Counted from the stretch's first letter, positions 51,100 through 60,860 are shown. The stretch is 64,000 bases of DNA from 66-474 sp040255405 (GCA_040255405.1 JBDZUX010000012.1:4687-68686), one strand, 5' to 3'. Notes: generated by a model from the sequence alone, not told the origin. Numbers and translations: made by a program.

Positions 51100-53580
51100 T
51101 CAGCGCTTGTCCTTCACGAAGCGCGTGAACAGCTCATGGATGCGCCGGTATTCGTCGTACCACGCGTCCGCATGTTCGAACGCGTGGCGTTCGGTCGGGT
51201 ACAGCGAAATCCAGAAGTTCTTCTTGTGCAGCTCGACGAAGCGCTGGTAGAGCCGGATGGTGTCGCCCGGCATCACGTTGTTGTCGATCAGGCCGTGGTT
51301 CATCAGCAGCGGGTCCTGGAGGTTCTTCGCGTATTCGATCGGCGAGGAAATCCTGTACGCCTCGGGATCGAGTTGCGGCGTGTTGAGGATGTCGGACGTG
51401 TAGCCGTCGTTGTAACTGGTCCAGTCCGCCACCGCGCGTTGCGCCGCGCCGGCCGCGAACTCGCCCGGCGCGCGCAGCAGGGCCATCTCGGTCATGAAGC
51501 CGCCGTACGAACCGCCGTAGATGCCGACGCGGCCCGGATCGACGTGGTGGTGCTTGACGAGCCAAGCCTTGCCGTCCAGCAGGTCTTCGAGTTCCGGGTG
51601 GCCCATCCGCCGGTAGATCGCGTCGCGCCAGTCGCGGCCGTAGCCGGCCGATCCGCGGTAGTCCATGTCCAGCACCACGTACCCTTCCTGGGTCAGCAGG
51701 TTGTTGAACATCTGTTCGCGAAAGTAATACGACCAGTTCTTAGAGACGTCCTGCAGGTAACCCGCGCCGTGCACGAAGAACACCGCCGGGTGCGTGTGCG
51801 AAGTGTCGTGCATATCCTCCAGACTGGCGGGTTTGTAGAACTTGGCCCAGATGCCGAAGTTGCCATGGCTGCTCGGCACTTTCACGAACTCCGGTTGTAC
51901 CCATGTCGAAGCCAGCGCCTTGTATTGGGGCGTGCGGGTGTCGGTGAGTTCATGCTCGCCGGAGCCGTCCACGTTCACCACCGCAAGCTGCGGCGGGATG
52001 TACGCGCTGGAATGCAGCACCGCGAGCTTGCTGCCGTCCGGTGAAAGCTCGAATCCGTCCACGCCCTCGAAGCGCGTCACCTGGTCCAGCGCGCCGCCCG
52101 CGACCGGCACGCGGTACACGTCATAGGCATACGGCGCCTGCTTGTTCGAGCGCACGTAAAACCACTTGCCATCGGGCGACAGCACCGGCGTCGAAACCTC
52201 GTAGCCGCTGCCGGTCAGCGCACGCGCCTTGCCGTCCAGCGGTTTGACGAACAACCGCGCGTAACCGGAGGCTTCCGATTCGAACCACAGGGTGTGGTTG
52301 TCGGGAAGCCAACCGAGGTCGTTGAAGCTCCAGTTGATCCAGGCGGGATCGGTCAGGCGATCCTGCGTCACCAGCGTGTGGTTCGCGAAATCGACCGAGG
52401 TGATCCAGCGGTCCTTGTGGTCGTTCGCAACCAGCTCCACCGCGAGTTGGTCGCCATCCGGACTCCACACGATCGCGGGCACACCCGATTCGCCCACCGC
52501 GACGAAGTTGACCGACACGGCCCGCGTCTTCGGCGCCGCGAGGGCCTCGGCTTCATCGGCGTGGCCTTCCTGCTTCAGCTCGGCGATGCGCTGGGTGCGC
52601 AGGGCGTGCAGCGGATCGTCGTGGATGCCGGGCAGGCCGTCCAGCGACAATGGATATTGCTTGTGCTGCTGCAGGTCCAGCAGCAGCAACGATTGCGGCG
52701 CCGGATCGTTGTGGCCGACGTAGGTGCGTGCGGGTTCGGTTTCGGGATAGCCTGAATCATTGACGTAGTGCACCACCACCGGGCGCTTGCCGCGCTGGTG
52801 GTTCTCAGGGCGCGTCACCACCAGCATCCAGCGTGCGTTCGGCGACAGCGACGTCATCGCCACGTGCACCTTGTCGCCGAGGTAAAACGGCGCCGGCGCA
52901 CGCGCCGGATTTTCCGCATCCAGCTGGTCGTCGCGCTCGCGCACCGCATCCTTGTCGGCCCGGTCCGCGCGCAGGGTGGAAAACAGGCTGAGTTGCAGGC
53001 GTTCCATCTGGTCGGGCTTGGCTGCGTCCGGATCGTTTTCGGTTTTCAGCGCCGCCGCCGGCGCGACCACGCCGGTCGCGGCATTCCACACGTACCAGCC
53101 TTCGCCCTGGTTCCAGCTCACGAACTTGCCGTCCGCGGAAATCTGCAAGCCGGATTTGCTGTCGCTGTCGCGGGTGAGCTGGCGCGTGGCGCCGGTCGCG
53201 ATGTCGCGCACGAACACGTCGCCGTGGCGCAGGAACGCCGCGCGATCGCGCGCATGATCGAATACGGCAGGGCCATCGGCGCGTGCGAGTTCGGCGTCGC
53301 TCAACCTCGCGGGTGCGCCGCCGCTGGCGGCGACGCGATGGAGATCCCGGATCGACGTATCTTTGCGTTTCAGCTCGAAGTAGATGTCGCGGCCATCGAC
53401 GCTCCAGTAGGCGTCCTCGACCGGCGGTCCGATCCAGTCCGGATCGGCCATGATCTGATCGAGGCTGAGTTTTTGAATCGCGCCCGGCGCGGCCGCATGC
53501 GACATGTCCTGTGGCGCGGCGGCGAGGGCGCCCCCACTCACCAGCAGGCAAACCAGACCGGCAACGGCGATGCGATTCAT
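51100..53580 (-). CDS. S9 family peptidase (dipeptidyl peptidase IV-like), exported
   Basis: An 826 aa peptidase with a signal peptide (VAGLVCLLVSGGALAA). A large beta-propeller runs to about residue 560 with repeats such as SPDGDQLAVEL and SPDGKWFYVRS. The alpha/beta hydrolase domain shows GSAGYGRDW and the triad S691 (GGSYGGF), D766 (LIDNN) and H799 (ERHAF). It removes dipeptides or short peptides in the periplasm. The ATG at 53580 gives a clean signal peptide. The open frame continues upstream to 54570 only because of high GC. Confidence 0.93.
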   Translation of the reverse strand: MNRIAVAGLVCLLVSGGALAAAPQDMSHAAAPGAIQKLSLDQIMADPDWIGPPVEDAYWSVDGRDIYFELKRKDTSIRDLHRVAASGGAPARLSDAELARADGPAVFDHARDRAAFLRHGDVFVRDIATGATRQLTRDSDSKSGLQISADGKFVSWNQGEGWYVWNAATGVVAPAAALKTENDPDAAKPDQMERLQLSLFSTLRADRADKDAVRERDDQLDAENPARAPAPFYLGDKVHVAMTSLSPNARWMLVVTRPENHQRGKRPVVVHYVNDSGYPETEPARTYVGHNDPAPQSLLLLDLQQHKQYPLSLDGLPGIHDDPLHALRTQRIAELKQEGHADEAEALAAPKTRAVSVNFVAVGESGVPAIVWSPDGDQLAVELVANDHKDRWITSVDFANHTLVTQDRLTDPAWINWSFNDLGWLPDNHTLWFESEASGYARLFVKPLDGKARALTGSGYEVSTPVLSPDGKWFYVRSNKQAPYAYDVYRVPVAGGALDQVTRFEGVDGFELSPDGSKLAVLHSSAYIPPQLAVVNVDGSGEHELTDTRTPQYKALASTWVQPEFVKVPSSHGNFGIWAKFYKPASLEDMHDTSHTHPAVFFVHGAGYLQDVSKNWSYYFREQMFNNLLTQEGYVVLDMDYRGSAGYGRDWRDAIYRRMGHPELEDLLDGKAWLVKHHHVDPGRVGIYGGSYGGFMTEMALLRAPGEFAAGAAQRAVADWTSYNDGYTSDILNTPQLDPEAYRISSPIEYAKNLQDPLLMNHGLIDNNVMPGDTIRLYQRFVELHKKNFWISLYPTERHAFEHADAWYDEYRRIHELFTRFVKDKR

Positions 53581-53718
53581 GGACGGGGCCCCAAGCAAAA
53601 ACCCGGAGCGTACCCATGCGTCGCGCGGCGGCGCAAGCGCCGGAAGTACCGGTCGTGTGCGAAGCTCGCGGCGGGGCGCTAACCTGCACGGGTCGCCACC
53701 GCGTCCGGGAGTTCGACC

Positions 53719-55923
53719 ATGCCTGTCCTTCGTGTGCCAGCTGGTTTCCTGCTCGGCTTTCTTTCCCTGGCGGCGGTGGCGCAAACGGCTCCGCCGGCCA
53801 CCAGCGCGGGGCTCGGCTACGCGTTGATCGACACGCGGCACGAGGTACCCCCGATGCCCCCGTCCACCCTGAAGCACGACGTCTCCGAAACGTTCTTCGG
53901 CAGCGTGGTACACGATCCTTATCGCTGGCTGGAAGACGCCGACGCGCCTTCGGTGAAGCAATGGATCGCGGCGCAGAATGCCTACACCGAGAAGGTGATG
54001 GACAGTTTCAAGGACCGCAAGGTCATCGCGAAACGTGTGGGCGAACTGGCGCTCACCTCCACCCAGCAATTTGATCCGGAAATCGTCGGCGACACGCTGT
54101 TCTACATGCGCCAGACGCCGCCGCAACCGCAGGCGGTGCTGGTCGCGCAGGCGTGGCCGAACGGGAAGGCGCGGGTGCTGGTGGACCCGAATGGTGCGAA
54201 CGGCAGCGTCGCGATCACCGGCTACTGGCCATCGCACGATGGCAAGTACGTGGCCTATGGGATGGCCGAAGGCGGCAACGAGGAAACCACGATCCGTTTC
54301 ATCGAGGTCGCGACCGGCAAGACCCTGCCGGATGCCCTGCCGCACGCGGGCGGCGGCACCACGCCGCAGGCGCTGGTGTGGGACGCCGACGGCCAGGGCG
54401 TCACCTACGTGCGGTTGCCTTCCGGCGTGCCGGTCGAGCAGTCGCAGTTCCATGCGGCGCTGTATCACCACGCGCTGGGCGGTGATGCCGGGGGTGACAC
54501 ACTGGAATTCGGCAAGGGCTTGTCGAAGGTGGCCGAGTACACGCTGCTCGGCTCGGCCGATGGCCGGCATGCCGCCGCGCTAATGCACGCGGGCGACGGC
54601 GCGCCCGATGCGGTGTATCTGCGAAGCGGCGGCGCTCCGTGGAAACTGGCGCTCGGCACCGAGGCCAACGTGCGTGCCGCCTCGGGCATCAACCAGGGTG
54701 CGGCGTGGGATGGCGATCGCTTGCTGGTGATCGCGTACCAGGACGCGCCGCGCGGCAAGCTGCTGGCCCTGGACGCAAACGGCAAGCCGGAGTTGCTGGT
54801 GCCGGAATTGCAAGGCAACTGGGCGATGCATTCGGTGGCGCCGGTCAAGGGCGGCTTCCTGATCACCGAAGTGCGCGGACCGGATTGGCGCGTGCAGTTC
54901 TACAACGCCGAGGGCGGATTCATCCGCACGGTGGGCCTGCCGGAAACCGGCATCGGTGTCGGCACGATCGCGAGCAGCGCGGATTCCCGACAAGCGCTGA
55001 TCACCTATTCCGGCTGGACGATGCCAATGCGTTGGGTGGAATACGACGCGGCGCTCGACACCTCGAAGGTGGTCTTCGAAGTCAAACCGGCAGCGGATTA
55101 TTCGAACGTCGTCGCGCATCGGTTGGACGCGACCTCCCAGGACGGCAGCAAGATTCCGGTCACCGTGATTGCCATGAAGGGCGTGACGCCCAATGGCGCA
55201 CGCCCGACCATCCTCTACGGCTATGGCGGTTTCGGCATCACCACCGCGCCGCGCTTCCTCGGTTCGACATTGGCCTGGCTGGAGCGCGGCGGCGTGTACG
55301 CGGTTGCGAACATCCGCGGCGGCGGCGAGTACGGCGAGGGCTGGCACGCGGCCGGCATGCTGTCGAAGAAGCAGAACGTCTTCGATGATTTTCACGCGGC
55401 CGCCCGGGCGCTGGTGCAGCAGCATTGGACCGACACCGCGCACCTCGGGATCATGGGCGGGTCGAACGGTGGCCTGCTGATGGGCGCGGCGTTGACCCAG
55501 CATCCATCCGAATATCGCGCGGTGGTATCGCTGGTCGGCATCTACGACATGTTGCGCGTCGAACTGTGGCCGAACGGGCAATACAACATTTCGGAATACG
55601 GCACGGTCACGCAGCAACCGGACTTCGAATGGCTGCGCGCCTATTCGCCGCTGCAGAACGTGAAGCCCGGTACCGCGTACCCGGCGGTGCTGCTGATTAC
55701 CGGCGTCAACGATCCGCGGGTCGCGCCCTGGCAATCGCGGAAGTTTGCGGCAGCACTGCAGGCGGCCAACACCTCGAAACATCCGATCCTGCTGCTGACG
55801 CGGGTGAATGAAGGCCACGGCGTCACCGCTTCATTCAGCCAGCGGGTCGGCAACGCGGCGGCCGCGCTGTCGTTCTTTGCCGAGGAACTGGGGCTGGGCA
55901 GCAAGGCGGAGGCTGCCCGGTGA
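53719..55923 (+). CDS. Prolyl oligopeptidase (S9A), exported
   Basis: A 734 aa enzyme cutting peptides after proline. It has a signal peptide (FLLGFLSLAAVAQ) and then the S9A N-terminal signature SVVHDPYRWLEDADAPSVKQW. A seven-blade propeller precedes the catalytic domain with FGIT, NIRGGGEYGEGWH and the triad S582 (GGSNGG), D665 (GVNDPR) and H700 (NEGHG). It is divergent from the S9 gene at 51100. It overlaps the downstream esterase gene (GTGA), so they are coexpressed. Confidence 0.95.
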   Translation: MPVLRVPAGFLLGFLSLAAVAQTAPPATSAGLGYALIDTRHEVPPMPPSTLKHDVSETFFGSVVHDPYRWLEDADAPSVKQWIAAQNAYTEKVMDSFKDRKVIAKRVGELALTSTQQFDPEIVGDTLFYMRQTPPQPQAVLVAQAWPNGKARVLVDPNGANGSVAITGYWPSHDGKYVAYGMAEGGNEETTIRFIEVATGKTLPDALPHAGGGTTPQALVWDADGQGVTYVRLPSGVPVEQSQFHAALYHHALGGDAGGDTLEFGKGLSKVAEYTLLGSADGRHAAALMHAGDGAPDAVYLRSGGAPWKLALGTEANVRAASGINQGAAWDGDRLLVIAYQDAPRGKLLALDANGKPELLVPELQGNWAMHSVAPVKGGFLITEVRGPDWRVQFYNAEGGFIRTVGLPETGIGVGTIASSADSRQALITYSGWTMPMRWVEYDAALDTSKVVFEVKPAADYSNVVAHRLDATSQDGSKIPVTVIAMKGVTPNGARPTILYGYGGFGITTAPRFLGSTLAWLERGGVYAVANIRGGGEYGEGWHAAGMLSKKQNVFDDFHAAARALVQQHWTDTAHLGIMGGSNGGLLMGAALTQHPSEYRAVVSLVGIYDMLRVELWPNGQYNISEYGTVTQQPDFEWLRAYSPLQNVKPGTAYPAVLLITGVNDPRVAPWQSRKFAAALQAANTSKHPILLLTRVNEGHGVTASFSQRVGNAAAALSFFAEELGLGSKAEAAR

Positions 55924-56594
55924 CATTGGAATGCGTGGAGGTCGAAACCGCGCCGCAACCGCGGCACGCGGTGATCTGGCTGCATGGCCTGGGCGCCGAC
56001 GGGCATGATTTCAAACCGATCGTGCCGCAGCTGGTGCGGCCGGGGTGGCCGGCACTGCGGTTCGTGTTTCCGCACGCACCGGTCCAGGCGATCACGCTCA
56101 ACAATGGCCTGCCGATGCGCGCGTGGTACGACGTCGCGGGCTTCGACCTGTCGCAACGGCAGGACGAATCCGGCATCCGCACGTCGATCGCCGCGGTCGA
56201 CGCCCTGATCGCGCGCGAAGTCGAACGTGGCGTGCCGGTATCGAACATCGTGCTGATCGGGTTTTCGCAGGGCGGCGCGGTCGCGCTGGCGGCGGGCCTT
56301 CGCCACGCGCAAAGCCTTGCCGGCATCGCCGCGTTGTCCACGTATCTTCCGATCGCCGATCGCACCGCCGACGAGCGCCACGCGGCCAACGCGGCGACGC
56401 CGATCTTCATGGCGCATGGCGCGTTCGACCCGGTCGTGCCGCAGGTGCTGGGCGAACGCTCGCGCGACCAGTTGCGCGCGTGGGGATTCACGGTCGAGTG
56501 GCACAGCTACCCGATGGCCCATCAGGTGTGCCCGCTGGAGATCGAGGACCTCGCCGGGTTCATGACCGCCATCCTCGGGGATGCTGACCGATGA
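55920..56594 (+). CDS. Carboxylesterase / phospholipase family alpha/beta hydrolase
   Basis: A 224 aa cytosolic-type esterase. It has VIWLHGLGADGHDF (oxyanion hole), RFVFPHAPVQAITLNNG and MRAWYD. The triad is S116 (GFSQGG), D170 (GAFDPVVP) and H201 (PMAHQV). The family acts on short-chain esters and lysophospholipids. The GTG start overlaps the peptidase stop by 4 bp, and its own end overlaps the histidine kinase start by 4 bp. Confidence 0.93.
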   Translation: MTLECVEVETAPQPRHAVIWLHGLGADGHDFKPIVPQLVRPGWPALRFVFPHAPVQAITLNNGLPMRAWYDVAGFDLSQRQDESGIRTSIAAVDALIAREVERGVPVSNIVLIGFSQGGAVALAAGLRHAQSLAGIAALSTYLPIADRTADERHAANAATPIFMAHGAFDPVVPQVLGERSRDQLRAWGFTVEWHSYPMAHQVCPLEIEDLAGFMTAILGDADR

Positions 56595-57727
56595 CCGACA
56601 CTGCGCACAGAGCCACTGTGGTCGAAAGCCGGACCAGGGAGGCCCGTTCCGGTCCCTCATGGTTGGGCAGGGTCATGCGTGCCAGCCGATCCGACGATGC
56701 CGCGATCACGGACGATCACACTATCGCCCTGCCGGACTTCTGCTCGCTGGCCTCGGTGTTCACACTGGTGGTGGTGGCGGAGCTCGTCGTGGTGATCGAT
56801 GCGATGGCGCCGGACGCGCGCTTGGACTGGCGCGGGTTTTCGACGGCGACGCTTTTCGTCGTGTGGCTGGCCTTGCTGGCGTCGTTGTTGTTGTGCCGCC
56901 TGACGCCCCTGTTGACCCGACGGCCGCGCGCGGGTGCGTGGGCGTTGGCATGGTGTGCGCTGGTGGTACTGGTCGCCACGGCCAGTGCAATGGTTGCGTG
57001 GCTCGACCGTGCACTGGCCACCCACCTGACGCCCGCGTCCGCGCTGCGCTTTGTTGTCGGCAACACCGTGCTGGCGGCGCTGCTGGGCGCCGCGCTGCTG
57101 CGTTATTTTTATGTGCTGGCGGCGTGGCGCGCACGGCTTGCCGCAGTCGCGCGCGCGCAGTTCGATGCGTTGCAGGCGCGCATCCGCCCGCATTTCCTGT
57201 ACAACAGCATGAACACGGTCGCGGCGCTGGTGCGGGTCGATCCCGACGCCGCGGAGCGCACCGTCGAGGATCTTTCCGAATTGTTCCGCGCCTCGCTGGG
57301 CGCATCCGACAAGCCGAGCACGCTGGGTGCGGAACTCACGCTGATCGATCGCTATCTCGCCATCGAACAACTGCGTCTTGGCGAGCGGCTGAAGGTGCAG
57401 CGCGAGCTTGACGACTTGCCTGTCGACCTCGGGATGCCCGCATTGCTGTTGCAACCGCTGGTCGAGAACGCGGTTTACCATGGCATCCAGCCACGCCGCG
57501 AGGGCGGCACGCTGCGGATCGCGGGCCATCGCGTGGGTGGCGGTATCGAAATCGAAATCTCGAACCCGTTGCCCGACACGGCGTCGGCGCCGCGCAGCGG
57601 CCACGGCCTCGACAACGTGCGCCGCCGGATTGCCTTTCATTTCGGCGAACGCGGCGCCGTGCAGGTGCGCAGCGAGGGCGGCGTGTTCCGGGTCAGTGTG
57701 AGGTTGCCGGATGTGCCGCAGCCTTGA
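56591..57727 (+). CDS. AlgZ/FimS (LytS-like) sensor histidine kinase
   Basis: A 378 aa membrane kinase. Four hydrophobic helices (about 50-70, 86-102, 117-136, 155-177) replace a periplasmic sensor. The His-kinase box is RIRPHFLYNSMNTVAAL with H201. The ATPase part has LLLQPLVENAVYHGI (N box) and the G box SGHGLDNVRRRI. Its partner is the LytTR regulator 87 bp downstream. Translation is coupled to the esterase by a 4-bp overlap, so peptidase, esterase and kinase share a transcript. Confidence 0.93.
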   Translation: MTDTAHRATVVESRTREARSGPSWLGRVMRASRSDDAAITDDHTIALPDFCSLASVFTLVVVAELVVVIDAMAPDARLDWRGFSTATLFVVWLALLASLLLCRLTPLLTRRPRAGAWALAWCALVVLVATASAMVAWLDRALATHLTPASALRFVVGNTVLAALLGAALLRYFYVLAAWRARLAAVARAQFDALQARIRPHFLYNSMNTVAALVRVDPDAAERTVEDLSELFRASLGASDKPSTLGAELTLIDRYLAIEQLRLGERLKVQRELDDLPVDLGMPALLLQPLVENAVYHGIQPRREGGTLRIAGHRVGGGIEIEISNPLPDTASAPRSGHGLDNVRRRIAFHFGERGAVQVRSEGGVFRVSVRLPDVPQP

Positions 57728-57814
57728 GCCGGACGCGTTCGCTGCGCATGAAACGGAGGGCAAGGGGCAGGTGGAAATGTTTCACGAATATCGCTGGCAG
57801 CGGGCCACCGGATC

Positions 57815-58519
57815 ATGCGGATAGTCATCGTTGACGACGAGCCCCTGGCGCGCGCACGGCTTGCGGCATTGCTGCGTGAATGCGACGGTGCGGAAGTCAT
57901 CGCCAGCGTCGGCGATGGCGATGCGGCGCTCGCGGCGTGCGCGCAATGGCGTCCCGATCTGCTGTTGCTGGACATTGCGATGCCGGGGCTCGACGGCCTC
58001 GGCGTGGCGCGCCGCCTTGCGGCCCTGCCCGACCCCCCGCAACTGGTGTTCTGCACGGCTTACGAGCAGCATGCGTTGCAGGCGTACGAATTGCGCGCCG
58101 CCGATTATCTTCTGAAACCCGTGCGCAGCGAACGCCTCCGCGAGGCGTTGGTGCGCGCCGAGGCGCTGCGGCGTCGCGCATCGGCATCGGCACCGACGCT
58201 GCTGGCGCAAGTGCATGGCGCGCCGGTGCGGATACCGTTGGCAGACGTGCTGTACCTGACCGCCGACGACAAGTACGTCACCGTGCATCGCGATGCCGGC
58301 GACGTGCTGATCGAACAGTCCCTCAAGGCCATCGAAGAAGCGATGCCCGAACGGTTCGTGCGCGTGCACCGCGCCTGCCTGATTCCGGTGGAACGCCTGC
58401 TGGGCCTGCGCCGCGAAGCCGACGGCACCGTGTGCGCGATGATCGCGGGCAGCGACGCCACGCCGGAAGTCAGCCGGCGCAACCTCGCAGCGGTGCGCAA
58501 GTTGTTGCGCGGCGGGTGA
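57815..58519 (+). CDS. LytTR-family response regulator (AlgR-like)
   Basis: A 234 aa regulator. The receiver domain has the acidic pair D7/D8, phosphoacceptor D53 (LLLLDIAMPG), T81 (FCTAY) and K101 (LLKPV). The C-terminal LytTR DNA-binding domain (about 140-232) has YLTADDKYVTVH and FVRVHRACLIPV. AlgR regulates alginate, pili and virulence in Pseudomonas. Targets here are unknown, but the polysaccharide locus 7 kb away is a candidate. Confidence 0.93.
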   Translation: MRIVIVDDEPLARARLAALLRECDGAEVIASVGDGDAALAACAQWRPDLLLLDIAMPGLDGLGVARRLAALPDPPQLVFCTAYEQHALQAYELRAADYLLKPVRSERLREALVRAEALRRRASASAPTLLAQVHGAPVRIPLADVLYLTADDKYVTVHRDAGDVLIEQSLKAIEEAMPERFVRVHRACLIPVERLLGLRREADGTVCAMIAGSDATPEVSRRNLAAVRKLLRGG

Positions 58520-58540
58520 CCAAACCAGAATCGAGAATGG

Positions 58541-58607
58541 AGAATCGGGAATCGCAAAAGCAGGGCCTCACCCGCTTTTGCTCTTCCGATTTCCGATTCC
58601 CGAATCC
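58541..58607. repeat. Imperfect inverted repeat between convergent genes
   Basis: AGAATCGGGAATCG (58541-58554) is mirrored by CGATTCCCGAATC (from about 58594), with inner arms CAAAAGC and GCTTTTG. This gives a long imperfect hairpin. Similar GAATCGGGAATC-type sequences are common intergenic repeats in this bacterial order. It may also serve as a two-way terminator for the regulator and the AmpE-like gene. Confidence 0.55.
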
Positions 58608-58612
58608 CGGCT

Positions 58613-59485
58613 CTACGCCACCCAGCCCGCCAGCACGATCAGCGCGACCACGGCAAGCCACACGATCAACACGCGCAACATCAGGGCGCGGGCGTCCCTG
58701 AGTTCGACGATGGGGTCGTGCGTGTCGAGGGTCAGGCCGTCGCCTGCCTCGATGTCCGCGTTCACGCCCGAGCGCGCCACCGCGCCCAGGAAACCCGGAT
58801 CCAGTTCCCACATCGGGCGGCTGGGCTGCGCGTGCCACGCACGCCACGCGCCGATCACCGCGTCGAAATTCGAGACCATCGCCATCGCCAGCGTCATCAG
58901 GTGCGCCGGGATCCAGTCCAGCGCCAACGCGAAGCGGCGCGCGGCGTGGCGGGTGCGCGGGTCGACCCGTTCGGGATCGCTGTCGGCCGTGATCCACGCC
59001 AATCGATAGCCCAACGCGCCGGCCGGCCCGAGCAGGAAGAACCAGAACAGCACGCCGAAACGGCGCCGCAACGATGCGGTGACGGCGGCTTCCACCAGTT
59101 CCGCCGCGGTGAATGCGCGCGGCGCGCCGTCGGGCAGGCTGCGCAGGTTGGCCGCGGCGGCGACGCGCGCGACGGGATCGTCTTCCTTCAGCACGGCCTC
59201 GAAATCGCTTTCGAGTTCGCGCGGGCCGAAGGTGTAGAACAGGATCAGCACCGCGAACACCAGCGCCGCCAGTGCGTAGATCCAGTGCTGGATGAAATGC
59301 GCGATCAGGGCGCACGCGATCACCGGCAGCACCATCGCCAGGGCCACGCGGCCGCCGCCCTCGGCGAAATCCAGCACGTCCAGCCACGCGCGATACCAGC
59401 CGAACCGGCGCAAGCCCGCGACGTTGCCGGGCCACAACAGCAGCACCAGCAACACGATCAGCGCAGCGACGAGTTCGACGGCCAT
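58613..59485 (-). CDS. ampE: AmpE-like regulatory membrane protein (CobD/CbiB superfamily)
   Basis: A 290 aa protein with several membrane helices (ELVAALIVLLVLLLWPG, ALAALVFAVLILFYTFGP, FWFFLLGPAGALGYRL, VLIVWLAVVALIVLAGW). Motifs shared with AmpE are WYRAWLDVL, RRFGVLFWFFLLGPAGA and LDWIPAHLMTLAMAM. In enterobacteria AmpE accompanies AmpD in beta-lactamase induction; its biochemical role is unclear. No ampD is adjacent here. Confidence 0.85.
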   Translation of the reverse strand: MAVELVAALIVLLVLLLWPGNVAGLRRFGWYRAWLDVLDFAEGGGRVALAMVLPVIACALIAHFIQHWIYALAALVFAVLILFYTFGPRELESDFEAVLKEDDPVARVAAAANLRSLPDGAPRAFTAAELVEAAVTASLRRRFGVLFWFFLLGPAGALGYRLAWITADSDPERVDPRTRHAARRFALALDWIPAHLMTLAMAMVSNFDAVIGAWRAWHAQPSRPMWELDPGFLGAVARSGVNADIEAGDGLTLDTHDPIVELRDARALMLRVLIVWLAVVALIVLAGWVA

Positions 59486-59533
59486 GCAGTCACGCGGTCA
59501 TCATCGGTTTCGCGCGAATTGTAACGGTGCGAT

Positions 59534-60457
59534 TCAGCGCGTGCCCGTCAATGCGTCGAGTTCGATGCCGGCACGCGTGCGCAGCCAGTGTTCGATCAGG
59601 CGATAGGAAATCGACAGCGGCGTCGACACGCGCAGCGAGTCCTCGCGCAGACCGTCCACGATGTCGCGCGCGGTGAACCAGCGCGCATCTTCCAGTTCGC
59701 CGTCGGCGAGATGGATGTCGCGGCCCGCGGCGGTCGCGGTGAAACCCAGCATCAGCGACGCGGGAAACGGCCATGGTTGCGAGGAGTGGAAATCACAATC
59801 GATCACCTGGATGCCGGTTTCCTCGCGCACTTCGCGCCGCACCGCGTCGGCCAGCGATTCGCCCGGCTCGACGAAACCGGCCAGCGTGGAGTATTGCCTC
59901 GGCTTCCAGATGGATTGGCGGCCGAGCAAACAGGCATCGCCCTGTTCGACGATCACGATGATCGCGGCATCCGTGCGCGGAAAATGCAGCCGGCCACAAC
60001 CCGTGCACAACGCGCGATGGCCGCCGTCGACCAGCAACAACGGCGCGCCGCAATACGCGCAACGGCGCGTGGCGTCCTGCCAGTTGGCGAGGCCCCGCGC
60101 GTAGGCGAACAGGCCGGCGTCGCGACGCTCGATCTCGGCCGCGGCGGTGCGCAGGTCCAGCCATTTTGCGTCCGGGAACACGGTTTGCGCGACCGGCTCG
60201 CGCAGCGCGTAGAGCGGTGCGCAGTCGAGGCAGCCCAGGAAATTCGCAGGCGCGTCGGGTTCGAAGTTGCCGGCCTGCAGCAGGCACAAGCGGTTGTCCT
60301 GCACCGGCGCGCGCCCTTCGCTGTCGAACGCCAGCCAGCGCGCACCTGGCGCCGCGCATTGCGCTGCCATCCACTCGGCGTTCGCGCGGTACTCGCCGCA
60401 GCGGTCCAGCGGCGTCTCGGCGAAGGTATTGAGGCGCGTGCGTTCGGCCGAACTCAC
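59534..60457 (-). CDS. nudC: NAD+ diphosphatase / NAD-cap decapping enzyme NudC
   Basis: Hydrolyses NADH/NAD+ and removes NAD caps from RNA. The 307 aa product has a four-cysteine zinc ribbon (CAYC and CTGC), the Nudix box (GFVEPGESLADAV followed by RREVREETGI) and the NudC-specific motif SSQPWPFPASLM. A GTG at 60457, two bases after the erpA stop, is taken as start. A start at 60490 would overlap erpA. It is cotranscribed with erpA. Confidence 0.93.
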   Translation of the reverse strand: MSSAERTRLNTFAETPLDRCGEYRANAEWMAAQCAAPGARWLAFDSEGRAPVQDNRLCLLQAGNFEPDAPANFLGCLDCAPLYALREPVAQTVFPDAKWLDLRTAAAEIERRDAGLFAYARGLANWQDATRRCAYCGAPLLLVDGGHRALCTGCGRLHFPRTDAAIIVIVEQGDACLLGRQSIWKPRQYSTLAGFVEPGESLADAVRREVREETGIQVIDCDFHSSQPWPFPASLMLGFTATAAGRDIHLADGELEDARWFTARDIVDGLREDSLRVSTPLSISYRLIEHWLRTRAGIELDALTGTR

Positions 60458-60459
60458 GT

Positions 60460-60816
60460 CTACGCCGTGAACGAACTGCCGCACCCGCAAGTGGTCTTGG
60501 CGTTCGGATTGTGGATCACGAGTTGCGCACCCGAAAGCTGCTCGACGTAATCCACTTCCGCACCGTCGAGATATTGCATGCTCAGCGGGTCGACCAGCAC
60601 TTCGACGCCGTCGCGGTCGAACACCCGATCATCGTCCGCGCGCTGCTCATCGAGTCTGAAACCGTACTGGAAGCCCGAGCAGCCGCCACCCTCGATGAAG
60701 ACACGCAGCTTGAGCGCGGGCTTGCCTTCCTCGCGGATCAGCGCGCGCACGCGTTCGAGCGCGGCGTCGGAAACCTTGAGTCCGGATTCGGGGAGCGGGG
60801 TGGAAGCAGCTTTCAT
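60460..60816 (-). CDS. erpA: Iron-sulfur cluster insertion protein ErpA (A-type carrier)
   Basis: Carries and delivers Fe-S clusters to apo-proteins. The 118 aa product has the three conserved cysteines in GGGCSGFQYGF and TTCGCGSSF. The ATG at 60816 has AAAGGTG at the right distance and gives the usual length. Alternatives at 60837 and 60864 lengthen it with unconserved residues. It lies 44 bp after the coiled-coil membrane protein gene and just before nudC. Confidence 0.94.
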   Translation of the reverse strand: MKAASTPLPESGLKVSDAALERVRALIREEGKPALKLRVFIEGGGCSGFQYGFRLDEQRADDDRVFDRDGVEVLVDPLSMQYLDGAEVDYVEQLSGAQLVIHNPNAKTTCGCGSSFTA

Positions 60817-60860
60817 GGGCGGCACCTTTGCAGCCATGATGGAGGCGGCGCGAGGTCCGA

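Noticed and set aside
53581..54570. N-terminal extension of the S9 peptidase frame
   Set aside because: It is antisense to the certain prolyl oligopeptidase gene, and the signal peptide starts cleanly at 53580.
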